A DNA stretch of 64,000 nt from an uncultured Spiribacter sp. GTDB lineage: Bacteria > Pseudomonadota > Gammaproteobacteria > Nitrococcales > Nitrococcaceae. The DNA lies in the NCBI GenBank assembly GCA_937884605.1, contig CALGDM010000005.1:124001-188000 (forward strand), in the 5' to 3' direction. A model generated the notes under the pieces. It saw only the letters and a program-made list of their open reading frames with translations. It did not search any database and had not been told where the DNA came from. Made by a program: the position numbers and the translations under genes. This document shows, piece after piece, positions 1 through 9,096 of this stretch (within the stretch, counting starts at the first letter, position 1; each line of letters starts with the position of its first letter).

Positions 1-2
1 AT

Positions 3-149
3 CAGCCGCTGGTGGTCACCGCCGGCAAGCGCACGCTCACCCTCAAGTCGGCGGACCTTGCCGCCTACGAAGGGGAAAGGGGCCGTCGTGGGCGGCCATT
101 GCCGAGGGGCTTTCAGCGTGTTGATGCGCTGTCGCCGCATTCCAACTGA
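3..149 (+). CDS. parC: DNA topoisomerase IV subunit A, C-terminal end (partial)
   Basis: The reading frame is open from the left edge and stops at 147-149, giving the last 48 residues of a protein. It reads as a beta-pinwheel blade followed by a basic tail (KRTLTLKSADLAAY, then GRRGRPLPRGFQRVD), which resembles the C-terminus of ParC, where LLPRGLQR-type motifs occur. ParC is the cleavage subunit of topoisomerase IV, which decatenates daughter chromosomes. The response regulator gene begins 23 bases downstream on the same strand. Only the tail is visible, so GyrA is not strictly excluded, though the motif favours ParC. Confidence 0.72.
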   Translation, partial: QPLVVTAGKRTLTLKSADLAAYEGERGRRGRPLPRGFQRVDALSPHSN

Positions 150-172
150 CGAGGCTGCCGCGGGCTTTTGGT

Positions 173-868
173 ATGGCAGGAATGATAGATGCGCTGGTGA
201 TTGAGGACGAGGCCGACATCCGGGATGCGGTGGTGGGTTATCTGACGCAGGTCGGCTGGAGCGCCGCCGGCGTGGAATCGGTGGAAGCCGCCGATGCAGC
301 GCTGGCACAGACCGATGCGGCGGTGCTGGTCCTGGATCTGGCCCTGCCGGGCGAGTCCGGTCTTGACTGGCTCAAACGGCGGCCTGATCTGCGCGGCAAG
401 GGCATCATCATGGTGACCGCGGCCGGTCGCGAGTCAGAGCGGATCGCCGGCCGTGACGCCGGGGCCGACGACTATTTCGTCAAGCCGGTGAATCTGGTGG
501 AGCTCAGTGTAAGTGTCCGCAATCTGATCGCGCGGTTGCCCGTGAGCGATCATTGGAAGCTCGACTCGCTCAGCTGGCAGCTGCACGCGCCCGATGGATC
601 GGCGGTCAGGCTCACCGCCTCGGAGCTGGCGCTGATGGAACTGCTGGCGGGCCAACCCGGCGCCGTGGTCGATCGCGATACGATCATCCGACGCCTGGGC
701 GCCGACCCGGAAACCTACGACATCCGTCGTATGGAGGTCATGCTGCGCCGCCTGCGGGTCAAGATTGCCGACCAGCTTGATCTGGAGGCCCCGATCGTGA
801 CGGTTCGGGGAACGGGTTATGCGTTCGCGGCTGAGATTGACTGGACCGGAGAGGGATCCACAGCGTAA
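173..868 (+). CDS. OmpR-family two-component response regulator
   Basis: 231 residues with an N-terminal receiver domain (about 5-118) and a C-terminal winged-helix DNA-binding domain (about 130-225). The acidic pair E11/D12, phospho-acceptor D55, T82 and K104 (YFVKP) are all present. The C-terminus has the OmpR/PhoB wing signature VRGTGYAF. It lies 23 bases after parC and converges on the histidine kinase at 759-2807, its likely partner. The start is uncertain: ATG at 173 or ATG at 182, neither with a well-placed Shine-Dalgarno sequence. The target genes cannot be read from the sequence. Confidence 0.88.
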   Translation: MAGMIDALVIEDEADIRDAVVGYLTQVGWSAAGVESVEAADAALAQTDAAVLVLDLALPGESGLDWLKRRPDLRGKGIIMVTAAGRESERIAGRDAGADDYFVKPVNLVELSVSVRNLIARLPVSDHWKLDSLSWQLHAPDGSAVRLTASELALMELLAGQPGAVVDRDTIIRRLGADPETYDIRRMEVMLRRLRVKIADQLDLEAPIVTVRGTGYAFAAEIDWTGEGSTA

Positions 869-2807
869 AGACACTGCCTCTGCCGGGTGAACTGTCCACC
901 GTCACCGATCCGCCATGGGCGCGCATGACCTCGGCGACAAAGTAGAGGCCCAGTCCCAGCCCCGACCGGCGGGAGCGACCGACGGCCTGGCGGTGTTTTT
1001 CGAAAATGACGGCCTTTTGCGTCTCATCGATGCCTTCGCCCTCATCGCAGACCGCGATACCGACGCAATCGACGGTTCTGAGTGTGCGGACACGGATCGG
1101 CGCCCCGGCGGGCGAGTACTTGGCCGCATTGTCGATGAGATTATGCAGGGCAGTGGTCAGCAGCGCCTCGTCGACGACCACGGGCACCGCATCGATGGAC
1201 TCGGTCACAATCGGATGGCTGACTCGCAGGTCACTGCTGTGCAACACCCGGGCCAGCCAGGCATCGAGGGCGATGGTCTGCCTTTCCATGGCATCGAGTC
1301 GGTCGTGCAGGCGGTCGCTTTTGAGCCACTCATCAAACAGCGCGCGCAGGCGTTCTGCGGCCCGATCGATGGCCTGTAGGCGCTCATCCGAGACGACATG
1401 ATCGCGCTGCTGCTCGAGCCGGGCGAGCTGCGTCTGGTTGGAGATGATCGCCAGCGGGTTGCGGAATTCATGCGCGATCAGCGCCCCGAACTCGATGTAC
1501 CGATTGAGGGTTTCGCGCTCTCGGGTCAGGGCGGATTCCAGCGCTTCGGTGCGGTCCTGGACCTTGTGCTCAAGCTGTCGCTCCGAATCCCGAAGCCCGT
1601 TGACCAGCTCGGCCTTGGCCTCGAGCGCCGTGTTCTGCGCCTGTTCCCGGGCCCGTCGCTCAGCCTGGATCCGGTCGGCAAGGGCGAACGAGAGCAGCAG
1701 CATGTCGAGCAGCGAACCGATCTGCATGAGATTGAGCGTCAACGCATTGGTGGGGACCAGCGCGAAATTGCGGGCCGCCTGAATACTGACCGCCAGCAGC
1801 AGCACCGCCCAGGCGGCCAGCAGAAAACGCGCGCTGCGATATCCGGCCAGCCAGCAGATGACCGTCACCGCCAGCATGGATGGTCCGGCGAGTACAGCCA
1901 ACGCGCTCAGGCTGATCACGCCGATGCGTACCGGCAGCCCCAGCAGGGGAAAGGCCGCCACCACCGCAAATGCCACCATCAGGCCGCGCAGCAGCCAGTC
2001 GGCACGGGGTACGGACTGGCGTGTTCCCAGAAACTGGCGCAGGAATTCGACCGCGAAGACGCCGGCGATGGAGAACAGGGTGTTGGTCCCGATGCTGCGC
2101 GGCCAGTCAATCAGCGCGAGGGAGTAGGCACCAAACCCGTTCATGATCCACATGCCGGAAGCGGCAAACAGCAGGAATCCGCAGTAAAGCAGGTAGTTGC
2201 GATCGCGCAGAGACAGGAACAGAAAGAAATTGAACAGCAGCAGCGCCCCGGCAACGCCATAGTAGGCCGCCATCCACAGATAGTCGGTCTGCGTGGCATA
2301 ACTGAACGTCGCCGGCTCCCACAGCGTTAACGGCGCGGTGAGCGAGCCCACCGAGGCCACGCGCAGATAGTAGGTCTGGGGCGTGTCCGAGGCGAGCTGT
2401 ACCGGGAAGACAGGGTGGCGGTGCGGCCAGGGGCGATTGGCCGCGGGCTGATACTGGCCGGTCTCAATCACTGAACCGTCGGGATAGAACAGCCGCAGGT
2501 CGGTCAGCCCATAGAAGCCCACCTCGATCAGGTAGGGCGCCAGCTCGGGGGTGTTCCCGACAAGGGTGAATCGCAGCCAGTACACCGAGTCCGACAGGCC
2601 GAAGTTGAGACCGCCAACGCCATCGTTGGAGACAAACGCGCCGGCGGCATCCGCGGCGCGGACGGCATCGATGGTTTTCTCGCCGGTGGGATCCTCGAGA
2701 AACTGCACGCTGCGATCCAGCCGGGTCTGGCCGTCATGGGGCGTGATGACTGCCGCGGCTGCCAGCGTCGGCAGCAGCGCAATCAGGACCATGAAAACCC
2801 TTGTCAT
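759..2807 (-). CDS. 7TMR-DISM sensor histidine kinase
   Basis: 682-residue inner-membrane sensor kinase. Order: signal peptide (MTRVFMVLIALLPTLAAAA), a periplasmic 7TMR-DISMED2-like beta domain (about 20-165), seven transmembrane helices (about 175-375), a short coiled coil, a HisKA domain with phospho-accepting His446 (LIAHEFRNP), and a HATPase domain with N box near 556 (NLIDNAAKYS), G1 (DEGEGID) and G2 (GLGLGLYFVAE). The start was chosen because it makes a signal peptide; the frame is open 31 codons further upstream. About 30 residues follow the last conserved motif and run antisense through the regulator's winged helix, a 110-base tail-to-tail overlap. DISM kinases are thought to sense carbohydrate-like or other small ligands; the ligand here is unknown. 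Confidence 0.87.
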   Translation of the reverse strand: MTRVFMVLIALLPTLAAAAVITPHDGQTRLDRSVQFLEDPTGEKTIDAVRAADAAGAFVSNDGVGGLNFGLSDSVYWLRFTLVGNTPELAPYLIEVGFYGLTDLRLFYPDGSVIETGQYQPAANRPWPHRHPVFPVQLASDTPQTYYLRVASVGSLTAPLTLWEPATFSYATQTDYLWMAAYYGVAGALLLFNFFLFLSLRDRNYLLYCGFLLFAASGMWIMNGFGAYSLALIDWPRSIGTNTLFSIAGVFAVEFLRQFLGTRQSVPRADWLLRGLMVAFAVVAAFPLLGLPVRIGVISLSALAVLAGPSMLAVTVICWLAGYRSARFLLAAWAVLLLAVSIQAARNFALVPTNALTLNLMQIGSLLDMLLLSFALADRIQAERRAREQAQNTALEAKAELVNGLRDSERQLEHKVQDRTEALESALTRERETLNRYIEFGALIAHEFRNPLAIISNQTQLARLEQQRDHVVSDERLQAIDRAAERLRALFDEWLKSDRLHDRLDAMERQTIALDAWLARVLHSSDLRVSHPIVTESIDAVPVVVDEALLTTALHNLIDNAAKYSPAGAPIRVRTLRTVDCVGIAVCDEGEGIDETQKAVIFEKHRQAVGRSRRSGLGLGLYFVAEVMRAHGGSVTVDSSPGRGSVFTLWIPLRSSQSQPRTHNPFPEPSRSGPPDQAGRQS

Positions 2808-2850
2808 GGGTGGAGTCTGCCACCACCACTGATGGCAAGCCACCGACCTG

Positions 2851-3855
2851 TCACGCCGAGGCGGGCCGGGTCCAGTCAATGGGCACTTTCCAGGGCTCAC
2901 CGGCTACCTCGCGGACCAGTCGCGGCAGCATGTAGCCCGGTGTCGTCGCGGCCAGTGCCCGCATGAGCGCGGTGGCGGTCTCGGTGTCCACCTCGAAATG
3001 CGCAGCCCCGCGGACGCGATCCAGCAGGTGCAGGTAATAGGGCTGAACGCCGAGTTCAAACAGCCGCTCGCCGAGCGCTTCCAGCGTTGGGACGTCATCG
3101 TTGACGCCGCGCAGCAACACCGCTTGATTGTAGAGTCGCACGCCGCGCGCGGCCAGGCGTTGCAGACCATCGGCGACGCGGTCATCGAGCTCGTTGGGAT
3201 GATTGGCGTGTATGACCATGATGGGTGTCAGTCGAGTGCCGGTCAGCCACTCGAGCAGCGCATCGTCGATGCGGCTCGGCAGTACCACGGGCAGGCGGCT
3301 GTGGACGCGGACACGCCGCAGATGCGGGATCGCTTCAAGGGCCTCGCTGAGCGCGCTCAGACGCCGGTCGTTGAGACTCAGCGGGTCGCCGCCGCTGAGA
3401 ATGGCTTCGCGGATTGACGGGTCGCCGCGCAAGTAGGCGATGGCCTCGGCCCATTGGCCGCTGCTGGCATTGGCATCGGCGTAGGGGAAGTGCCGGCGAA
3501 AGCAGTAGCGGCAGTTGATGGCGCAGGCGCCGGTGGCAACCAGCAGCGCACGGCCGCGGTATTTGTGAATGACGCCGCCGTTGGCAAGGCTCGCATGATC
3601 GCCCACCGGGTCGTCGCCAAAGCCGGCACTGTCGGCAAATTCCGCGTCGACGGGCAGCACCTGACGCAGCAGGGGGTCGTGGCGGTTGCCCGGCTCGATG
3701 CGCTGAAGATAGGCCTCGGGCACCCGCAGTTCGAACAGCCCGTCGGCGCGTGCTGCCGGCGCCAGCAACGACGCATCCAGCCCCAGGCGGGCCAGCAGTG
3801 ACGCCGGATCACGGATGGCGTTCTGCCACTCGCGCTGCCACGCGGCTGTGCTCAT
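2851..3855 (-). CDS. epmB: EF-P beta-lysylation protein EpmB (lysine 2,3-aminomutase family)
   Basis: 334-residue radical SAM enzyme. C111, C115 and C118 form the CX3CX2C cluster motif ([10 protein letters not shown]) for the [4Fe-4S] centre that cleaves S-adenosylmethionine, and downstream motifs such as LSGGDPLSL match the KamA/YjeK family. EpmB converts (S)-alpha-lysine to (R)-beta-lysine, which EpmA attaches to elongation factor P. It is divergent from efp, with epmA just after efp, so the pathway context supports EpmB over a catabolic lysine aminomutase. The start at 3855 ([10 protein letters not shown]) matches family N-termini; the frame is open for 27 more codons upstream. Confidence 0.93.
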   Translation of the reverse strand: MSTAAWQREWQNAIRDPASLLARLGLDASLLAPAARADGLFELRVPEAYLQRIEPGNRHDPLLRQVLPVDAEFADSAGFGDDPVGDHASLANGGVIHKYRGRALLVATGACAINCRYCFRRHFPYADANASSGQWAEAIAYLRGDPSIREAILSGGDPLSLNDRRLSALSEALEAIPHLRRVRVHSRLPVVLPSRIDDALLEWLTGTRLTPIMVIHANHPNELDDRVADGLQRLAARGVRLYNQAVLLRGVNDDVPTLEALGERLFELGVQPYYLHLLDRVRGAAHFEVDTETATALMRALAATTPGYMLPRLVREVAGEPWKVPIDWTRPASA

Positions 3856-3935
3856 GTGTAAACCCTCTGTCGTTTCGGTTAGCATGCAGCGCTGTTCGCC
3901 GTGCAGGTCGCGGCAGTCAGCGCAATGGAGAACCA

Positions 3936-4505
3936 ATGGCGACGTACAGCACCAATCAGTTCAAGTCGGGCCTTAAGCTGCTGCTCGATGGTGAACCCTA
4001 CTCGATTGTCGAGAACGAGTTCGTCAAGCCGGGCAAGGGGCAGGCATTTAACCGGGTGAAGGTGCGCAACCTCAAGACCGGCAAGGTGATCGACCGCACA
4101 TTCAAGTCGGGAGAAAGCGTCGAGGCCGCCGACGTGATGGAAACCGAGATGCAGTATCTCTACAACGACGGCGAATTCTACTACTTCATGGCGCCCGAGA
4201 CCTTTGAACAGCATGCCGCCCCCGATGCAGCCGTGGGCGAGAACGGCAAATGGCTCAAGGAACAGGACACGTGCAATGTCACGCTCTACAACGGCGAGCC
4301 CCTGTCCGTTGAGCCGCCGCCCCATGTCACGCTCGCCGTCACCCAGACTGACCCGGGCATGAAGGGCGACACCAGTAGCGGTGGCAGCAAGCCCGCCACG
4401 CTCGAAACCGGTGCCGTGGTTCAAGTGCCCTTGTTCATTCAGGAGGGCGAAGTCCTCAAAGTCGACACCCGCACGGGCGAATACGTCTCGCGCGCCAAGG
4501 ACTGA
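3936..4505 (+). CDS. efp: Elongation factor P
   Basis: 189 residues, the usual EF-P length, with three beta-barrel domains. EF-P binds between the ribosomal P and E sites and relieves stalling at polyproline stretches. K34 in the loop KPGKGQAF is the residue that receives beta-lysine in EpmA/EpmB organisms. The ATG at 3936 has GGAG seven bases upstream. epmB lies divergently upstream and epmA begins seven bases after the stop, so substrate and modifying enzymes sit together within 2.6 kb. Confidence 0.97.
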   Translation: MATYSTNQFKSGLKLLLDGEPYSIVENEFVKPGKGQAFNRVKVRNLKTGKVIDRTFKSGESVEAADVMETEMQYLYNDGEFYYFMAPETFEQHAAPDAAVGENGKWLKEQDTCNVTLYNGEPLSVEPPPHVTLAVTQTDPGMKGDTSSGGSKPATLETGAVVQVPLFIQEGEVLKVDTRTGEYVSRAKD

Positions 4506-4512
4506 CAGCGCC

Positions 4513-5460
4513 TTGACGGCGGGGGCGGACTGGCGGCCCGGCGCTTCGATTCAGGCGCTGCGCCAGCGGGCCGAATGGCGGGCGCAGCTGCGCCAGTTTT
4601 TTGATCAGCGCGGTGTGATCGAGGTCGACACCCCGCTGCTGGCCGCCACCGGGGTCACCGACCCTGCCATCGAATGCCTGCAGGAATCGGTCAGCGGATA
4701 CTGGCTGCAGTCATCCCCCGAATACGCGATGAAACGCCTGATTGCCGCCGGCCTGGGGGACTGCTACCAGATGACCCCGGCGTTTCGGGCGGGTGAGCAG
4801 GGGCGCTGGCACAACCCCGAGTTCACGCTGCTCGAATGGTATCGCCTGGGCTATAGTGCCGACGATCTCATGAACGAGCTGGGGCAGCTGACTGATGCGC
4901 TGCTCGGTCCGGCGCCGATCCGGTGTCGGACCTATCAGGCGGCCTTCAGGATGGCAGGCCTGCCCGATCCCTTGCTCGCGTCCACCGATGCGTTGATCAG
5001 CGCCGCCCGGACGATGCCGGCTGCCTGTCCGCTGCCCTCGGGGATGGCGCATCGAGCGCTGCTCGACTGGCTGTTCAGCCAGGTGGTCGCCCCGCAGCTG
5101 CCCGCGCGTTGCTTTGTCACGCACTACCCGGCGGATCAGGCGGTTCTGGCACGACTTGATCCCGATGACCCCCGGTTGGCGGAGCGTTTCGAACTGTTCA
5201 TCGACGGGGTGGAGATGGCCAACGGGTTCCGCGAACTGACCGATGCCGCAGCGCTGCGCGAGCGTTTCGAGGCCGATCAGGCGGTGCGCCGCGCCTGCGG
5301 CCAGTCCGTCATGGCCATTGACGAGCGTCTGCTAGCCGCAATGGACGCCGGTCTGCCGGACTGTGCTGGCGTTGCCGTGGGGCTGGATCGACTGTTTGCC
5401 CGCGCGGCCGGCGTCGAGTCAATCGCCGAGGTGATCGCCTTCCCCTGGGCGCGCGCCTGA
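4513..5460 (+). CDS. epmA: EF-P--(R)-beta-lysine ligase EpmA
   Basis: 315 residues, a truncated class II lysyl-tRNA synthetase-like catalytic domain without the anticodon-binding domain, as in EpmA/PoxA/GenX. It activates (R)-beta-lysine and ligates it to EF-P Lys34. Class II motif 2 is seen as FRAGEQGRWHNPEF and motif 3 as GVAVGLDRLFA. The start is TTG at 4513: from there the sequence (TAGADWRPGASI) aligns with the N-terminus of E. coli EpmA, and no in-frame ATG is close. The 3' end overlaps psd on the other strand by 42 bases. No EpmC hydroxylase gene is present in the window. Confidence 0.93.
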   Translation: MTAGADWRPGASIQALRQRAEWRAQLRQFFDQRGVIEVDTPLLAATGVTDPAIECLQESVSGYWLQSSPEYAMKRLIAAGLGDCYQMTPAFRAGEQGRWHNPEFTLLEWYRLGYSADDLMNELGQLTDALLGPAPIRCRTYQAAFRMAGLPDPLLASTDALISAARTMPAACPLPSGMAHRALLDWLFSQVVAPQLPARCFVTHYPADQAVLARLDPDDPRLAERFELFIDGVEMANGFRELTDAAALRERFEADQAVRRACGQSVMAIDERLLAAMDAGLPDCAGVAVGLDRLFARAAGVESIAEVIAFPWARA

Positions 5461-6321
5461 ATCATTCGCCGGCCGCGTCTCCCCCAGGGCCTGACCCATC
5501 TGCAGCGGCTGCTCGAGGCCGATGGTCGGCGACCACTGCAGGTCCTTGTTGGCCAACAGCAGGATAACCGTTGAGCCCAGATTGAATCGCCCCATTTCGG
5601 CACCGGTCTCGAGCGCCAGCGGTTGATGGCGAAAGTCCCAGCTGCGAACGCGCCGCCCGCGTGGTGGCGTCACTTCGCCGCTCCAAACGGTCTCGATACT
5701 GCCAACACCGATGGCGCCCACCAGAACCATGGCCATTGGCCCCGTGGCGGTGTCGAACAGGGTGACCACGCGCTCGTTGCGGGCGAACAGCCGCGAGACG
5801 TGTCGAACCAGCGGCGGCGATACCCCGAACAGCCGCCCGGGAACATGCAGCATGCGCTGCAGCGAGCCGGTCATCGGCATGTGAACGCGGTGATAGTCGC
5901 GGGGCGACAGGTAGAGCGTGGCAAAGTGGCCGTGACGAAACGGCTCGGCGAGCTGTGGATCGCCGCCCAGCAGGTCACTGACGCTGTAATCCTGACGCTT
6001 GGCCTGGATCAACCGCCCGTCACTGACCCGGCCGTAGTGACTGATGACACCGTCCACTGGACTGACAATGCGGTTCTCGCCTTCGGCAATGGGGCGCGTC
6101 CCCGGGGCGAGGGGACGGGTAAAAAAGGCATTGAAGCTCACGTAGGCATTCGACTCGCTGGCCGCCGCCTCGCCGCGGTCAACGCCGTAGAGTCGCGTGA
6201 AAAGCCGGATGAGCAGGTTCTTCCACGGCCGCCAGCGCCAGCGTGCGAGCCCATGGACCAGTCGCGAGAGACGATGCTGGGGCAGCAGCGCGACGAGCAG
6301 GCTGAACAATCGCCCGATCAT
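5419..6321 (-). CDS. psd: Phosphatidylserine decarboxylase
   Basis: 300 residues, length and motifs of the proteobacterial PSD-I family. It makes phosphatidylethanolamine from phosphatidylserine at the inner membrane. The self-cleavage site LGST lies at 248-251; Ser250 becomes the pyruvoyl cofactor of the alpha chain. D90 (SPVDG) and H147 (YHRVH) complete the known D-H-S processing triad. It shares a four-base ATGA overlap with the upstream sco-like gene, so the two are probably co-transcribed. Its 3' end overlaps epmA antisense by 42 bases. Confidence 0.95.
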   Translation of the reverse strand: MIGRLFSLLVALLPQHRLSRLVHGLARWRWRPWKNLLIRLFTRLYGVDRGEAAASESNAYVSFNAFFTRPLAPGTRPIAEGENRIVSPVDGVISHYGRVSDGRLIQAKRQDYSVSDLLGGDPQLAEPFRHGHFATLYLSPRDYHRVHMPMTGSLQRMLHVPGRLFGVSPPLVRHVSRLFARNERVVTLFDTATGPMAMVLVGAIGVGSIETVWSGEVTPPRGRRVRSWDFRHQPLALETGAEMGRFNLGSTVILLLANKDLQWSPTIGLEQPLQMGQALGETRPANDSGARPGEGDHLGD

Positions 6322-6986
6322 GAGCGTTCCTCTGATGGGTAGCGCTGACGAATCTGACGAAACTCGTCGGCCAATACGTCGCGGCCATGGGGCGGCTGCC
6401 AGAGCGCCCGCAACCGACCCTGCGGGTCGATGAGCAGGATGGCAGCGCTGTGGTCGACCGCGTAGTCCCCGCTGCTATCGGGTTCGTGCAGGGTGTAACT
6501 GATGCCCAGCGCCGAGGCAAGCTGATCAATCGAATCGCGTTCACCGGTGACTCCGATGAAGTCGTCGTTGAAGTGCTCGACATAGGTCTTCATGGCCGCC
6601 GGCGTGTCGCGCTGCGGATCGACGCTGACAAACACAACCTCGGGCAGGCGCTCGACATCCGCCTGTTCCAGACGCTCCAGCGCACCCGCGAGGGTCGCCA
6701 GTGTCATGGGGCAGACGTCGGGGCAGTGGGTAAAGCCAAAAAACAGGTACTGCCAGCGCCCTTCGAAATCGGCCTGGGTCCAGTCCCCGCCGTCATGATC
6801 GGTCAGTGACACGGTTGGCAGATCGCGGGCCTCGGGCAGGACCGTGCCCACCGCCTCATCCCGGGGCATGCCCTGCGGCGGGGCATCGGACGGCCACAGG
6901 GCCGTGACGGCGCCGGCAACCAGCGCCGTTGCCAGGGCCACGATCAGGGCCAGTCGGATAGGGGATGCGGTCACCATGGTTGCCAT
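6318..6986 (-). CDS. Sco1/SenC/PrrC family copper chaperone
   Basis: 222 residues: one N-terminal membrane anchor (about 10-31) and a periplasmic thioredoxin-fold domain. The copper ligands of Sco proteins are present: C88 and C92 in CPDVC and H179 in DHSAAIL. Family members deliver copper to the CuA site of cytochrome c oxidase or act as thiol reductases. No oxidase genes lie nearby, so the oxidase partner must be elsewhere. It is the first gene of a two-gene unit with psd. Confidence 0.9.
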   Translation of the reverse strand: MATMVTASPIRLALIVALATALVAGAVTALWPSDAPPQGMPRDEAVGTVLPEARDLPTVSLTDHDGGDWTQADFEGRWQYLFFGFTHCPDVCPMTLATLAGALERLEQADVERLPEVVFVSVDPQRDTPAAMKTYVEHFNDDFIGVTGERDSIDQLASALGISYTLHEPDSSGDYAVDHSAAILLIDPQGRLRALWQPPHGRDVLADEFRQIRQRYPSEERS

Positions 6987-7039
6987 TATGCCATTTTCCG
7001 CCGGCGGTCATGACACGGCGAGCCTGATAAACTGCCCCC

Positions 7040-7978
7040 ATGGAAGTATCTTCAACCGATCCGCTGCGCACCCTCGGCGATTTCGTGCGCTGGGCGGCCA
7101 GCCGCTTTCAGGCGGCGGGCCTGCATTATGGCCACGGCACCGACAACGCCATCGATGAGGCGGCCGCGCTGGTGCTGGGCAGCCTCAACCTGCCGGCGGA
7201 CCTCCCGGCCGTGTATTTTGACAGCGCGCTCACCCATGACGAGCGCGATCAGCTGCTTGCTCGCATCGACGAGCGTGTCCGCCATCGCCGCCCGGTCCCC
7301 TACATTCTTGGCGAGGCCTGGTTCTGCGGGCTTACCTTCGGCGTTGACGAGCGGGTGCTGATCCCGCGTTCGCCGATCGCCGAGCTGATCGAGTCGGGGT
7401 TTGCCCCGTGGTCGGATCCGGCGCGCCTGCAACGGATCGCCGATGTCGGTACCGGCTGCGGCTGCATTGCCATCGCGGCCGCGCTGGCGCTGCCGTCGGT
7501 CCAGGTCGACGCCCTTGACTGCTCGCCGGCGGCGCTGGCGTGGACGGCTCGCAATGCCGCGCGGTATGACGTTGGCGATCGGGTTCGGGTGCAGGACTCG
7601 GATCTGCTGGCGGCCTTGCCGCCCGAGCCCTGTCTCGATCTGATTGTCAGCAACCCGCCCTACGTCGACGCCGCGGCAATGGCCGCGCTGCCGGCCGAGT
7701 ATCGGCACGAGCCGCGCGATGCGCTGGCGGCGGGCGAGGATGGGCTGGACGCGGTCCGCCGATTGCTTCCCCAGGCGGCGGAACGACTGACCGACCACGG
7801 TGTTCTGATCGCCGAGGTGGGGCACGGCGCTGCGGCCTTCGAAGCCGCCTTTCCCCGGTTGCCGGTGACCTGGCTCGAGTTTGAGCGCGGCGGGGTTGGC
7901 GTTTTCGCGGTCGACGCCGCGACCTTGCGCGCGGCCGCCGAGGCCGGCGAAATCCCACGACTGCACGGAGACGACTGA
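7040..7978 (+). CDS. prmB: 50S ribosomal protein L3 N5-glutamine methyltransferase
   Basis: 312 residues with an N-terminal helical domain and a Rossmann methyltransferase domain (SAM motif [11 protein letters not shown] near 135-145; NPPY at 205-208, which binds the target glutamine amide). PrmB methylates ribosomal protein L3, whereas the paralogue PrmC acts on release factors. The PrmB-like RSPIAELI motif and position just upstream of aroC, an arrangement shared with many gammaproteobacteria, favour PrmB. aroC follows after five bases. Confidence 0.91.
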   Translation: MEVSSTDPLRTLGDFVRWAASRFQAAGLHYGHGTDNAIDEAAALVLGSLNLPADLPAVYFDSALTHDERDQLLARIDERVRHRRPVPYILGEAWFCGLTFGVDERVLIPRSPIAELIESGFAPWSDPARLQRIADVGTGCGCIAIAAALALPSVQVDALDCSPAALAWTARNAARYDVGDRVRVQDSDLLAALPPEPCLDLIVSNPPYVDAAAMAALPAEYRHEPRDALAAGEDGLDAVRRLLPQAAERLTDHGVLIAEVGHGAAAFEAAFPRLPVTWLEFERGGVGVFAVDAATLRAAAEAGEIPRLHGDD

Positions 7979-7983
7979 TCCCC

Positions 7984-9087
7984 ATGTCCGGAAATACCTT
8001 TGGTCGACTGTTTACGGTCACCACCTTTGGCGAAAGCCACGGTCCTGCCCTGGGCGCGGTCATCGACGGTTGCCCGCCCGGGCTTGGCATCGATGAATCC
8101 GACCTCCAGCGCGATCTGGATCGGCGCAAGCCGGGGACCTCGCGGCATACCTCCCAGCGCCGCGAGGGCGATGCAGTCCGCATCCTCTCGGGGGTGTTCG
8201 AGGGCCGCACCACCGGCGCGCCGATCGGGCTGCTGATCGAGAACATGGATCAGCGCTCGAAGGACTACTCGGCGATCAGCGAGCTGTTCCGCCCCGGGCA
8301 TGCCGATTACACCTACTGGCAGAAATACGGGATCCGCGACTATCGCGGCGGCGGCCGTTCGTCGGCCCGCGAGACCGCCGTGCGGGTTGCCGCCGGTGCC
8401 ATCGCCCGGCGCTACCTCCATGAGCGGCTGGGCATCGAGATCCGCGGCTGGCTCAGCCAGCTCGGCTCGATAGAGCTGGCCCTCGAGGACTGGGAGAGCG
8501 TCGATACCAACCCGTTTTTCTGCGGCGAGCCGGCGCGCCTCCCTGAGCTGGAGGCGTATATGGATGATCTGCGCAAGTCCGGCGACTCGGTGGGTGCATC
8601 AGTGGGGGTACTGGCCCGCAATGTGCCCCCCGGCCTGGGTGAGCCGGTATTCGACCGGCTTGATGCCGATATCGCCCACGCGCTCATGAGCATCAATGCC
8701 GTGCGCGGCGTGGAAATCGGTGACGGTTTTGCGAGCGCCGCGCAGAAAGGCACGGAGCATCGCGACGAGATGACGCCCCAGGGGTTTCTCTCGAATCACG
8801 CCGGCGGCACGCTGGGCGGTATTTCCACCGGCCAGGATGTGGTTGCCCGCATGGCGCTCAAGCCCACCTCGAGCATTCGCATCCCCGGTCAGTCGGTGGA
8901 CGTCCATGGCGAGCCGCAGGAAGTGGTGACCACCGGCCGTCATGATCCCTGTGTGGGGATTCGCGCAACGCCGATTGCCGAGGCCATGCTGGCGCTGGTG
9001 CTGATGGATCACTATCTGCGTCATCGCGGCCAGAATGCCGACGTCGACTCGGGGACACCGGTCATTCCCGCCCACCCGGGCGAGTAA
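7984..9087 (+). CDS. aroC: Chorismate synthase
   Basis: 367 residues, typical length. It catalyses the last shikimate-pathway step, EPSP to chorismate, using reduced FMN. Signature stretches are visible: GESHGPALG near the N-terminus, [12 protein letters not shown] near 120-131, and the C-terminal [10 protein letters not shown] segment. It follows prmB by five bases, so the two are likely translationally linked. Chorismate feeds the tryptophan genes further downstream, but they are a separate unit. Confidence 0.97.
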   Translation: MSGNTFGRLFTVTTFGESHGPALGAVIDGCPPGLGIDESDLQRDLDRRKPGTSRHTSQRREGDAVRILSGVFEGRTTGAPIGLLIENMDQRSKDYSAISELFRPGHADYTYWQKYGIRDYRGGGRSSARETAVRVAAGAIARRYLHERLGIEIRGWLSQLGSIELALEDWESVDTNPFFCGEPARLPELEAYMDDLRKSGDSVGASVGVLARNVPPGLGEPVFDRLDADIAHALMSINAVRGVEIGDGFASAAQKGTEHRDEMTPQGFLSNHAGGTLGGISTGQDVVARMALKPTSSIRIPGQSVDVHGEPQEVVTTGRHDPCVGIRATPIAEAMLALVLMDHYLRHRGQNADVDSGTPVIPAHPGE

Positions 9088-9096
9088 AAAGCCGGC

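Noticed and set aside
434-2330. Long open frames antisense to the regulator and kinase, and many similar frames elsewhere.
   Set aside because: GC-rich third positions keep antisense frames open. Their translations are Arg/Pro/His-rich with no domains, whereas the sense frames encode complete families.
4381-4512. A 44-codon longer N-terminus for epmA.
   Set aside because: The extension lies wholly inside efp and beyond the E. coli EpmA N-terminus; TTG at 4513 fits the family alignment.
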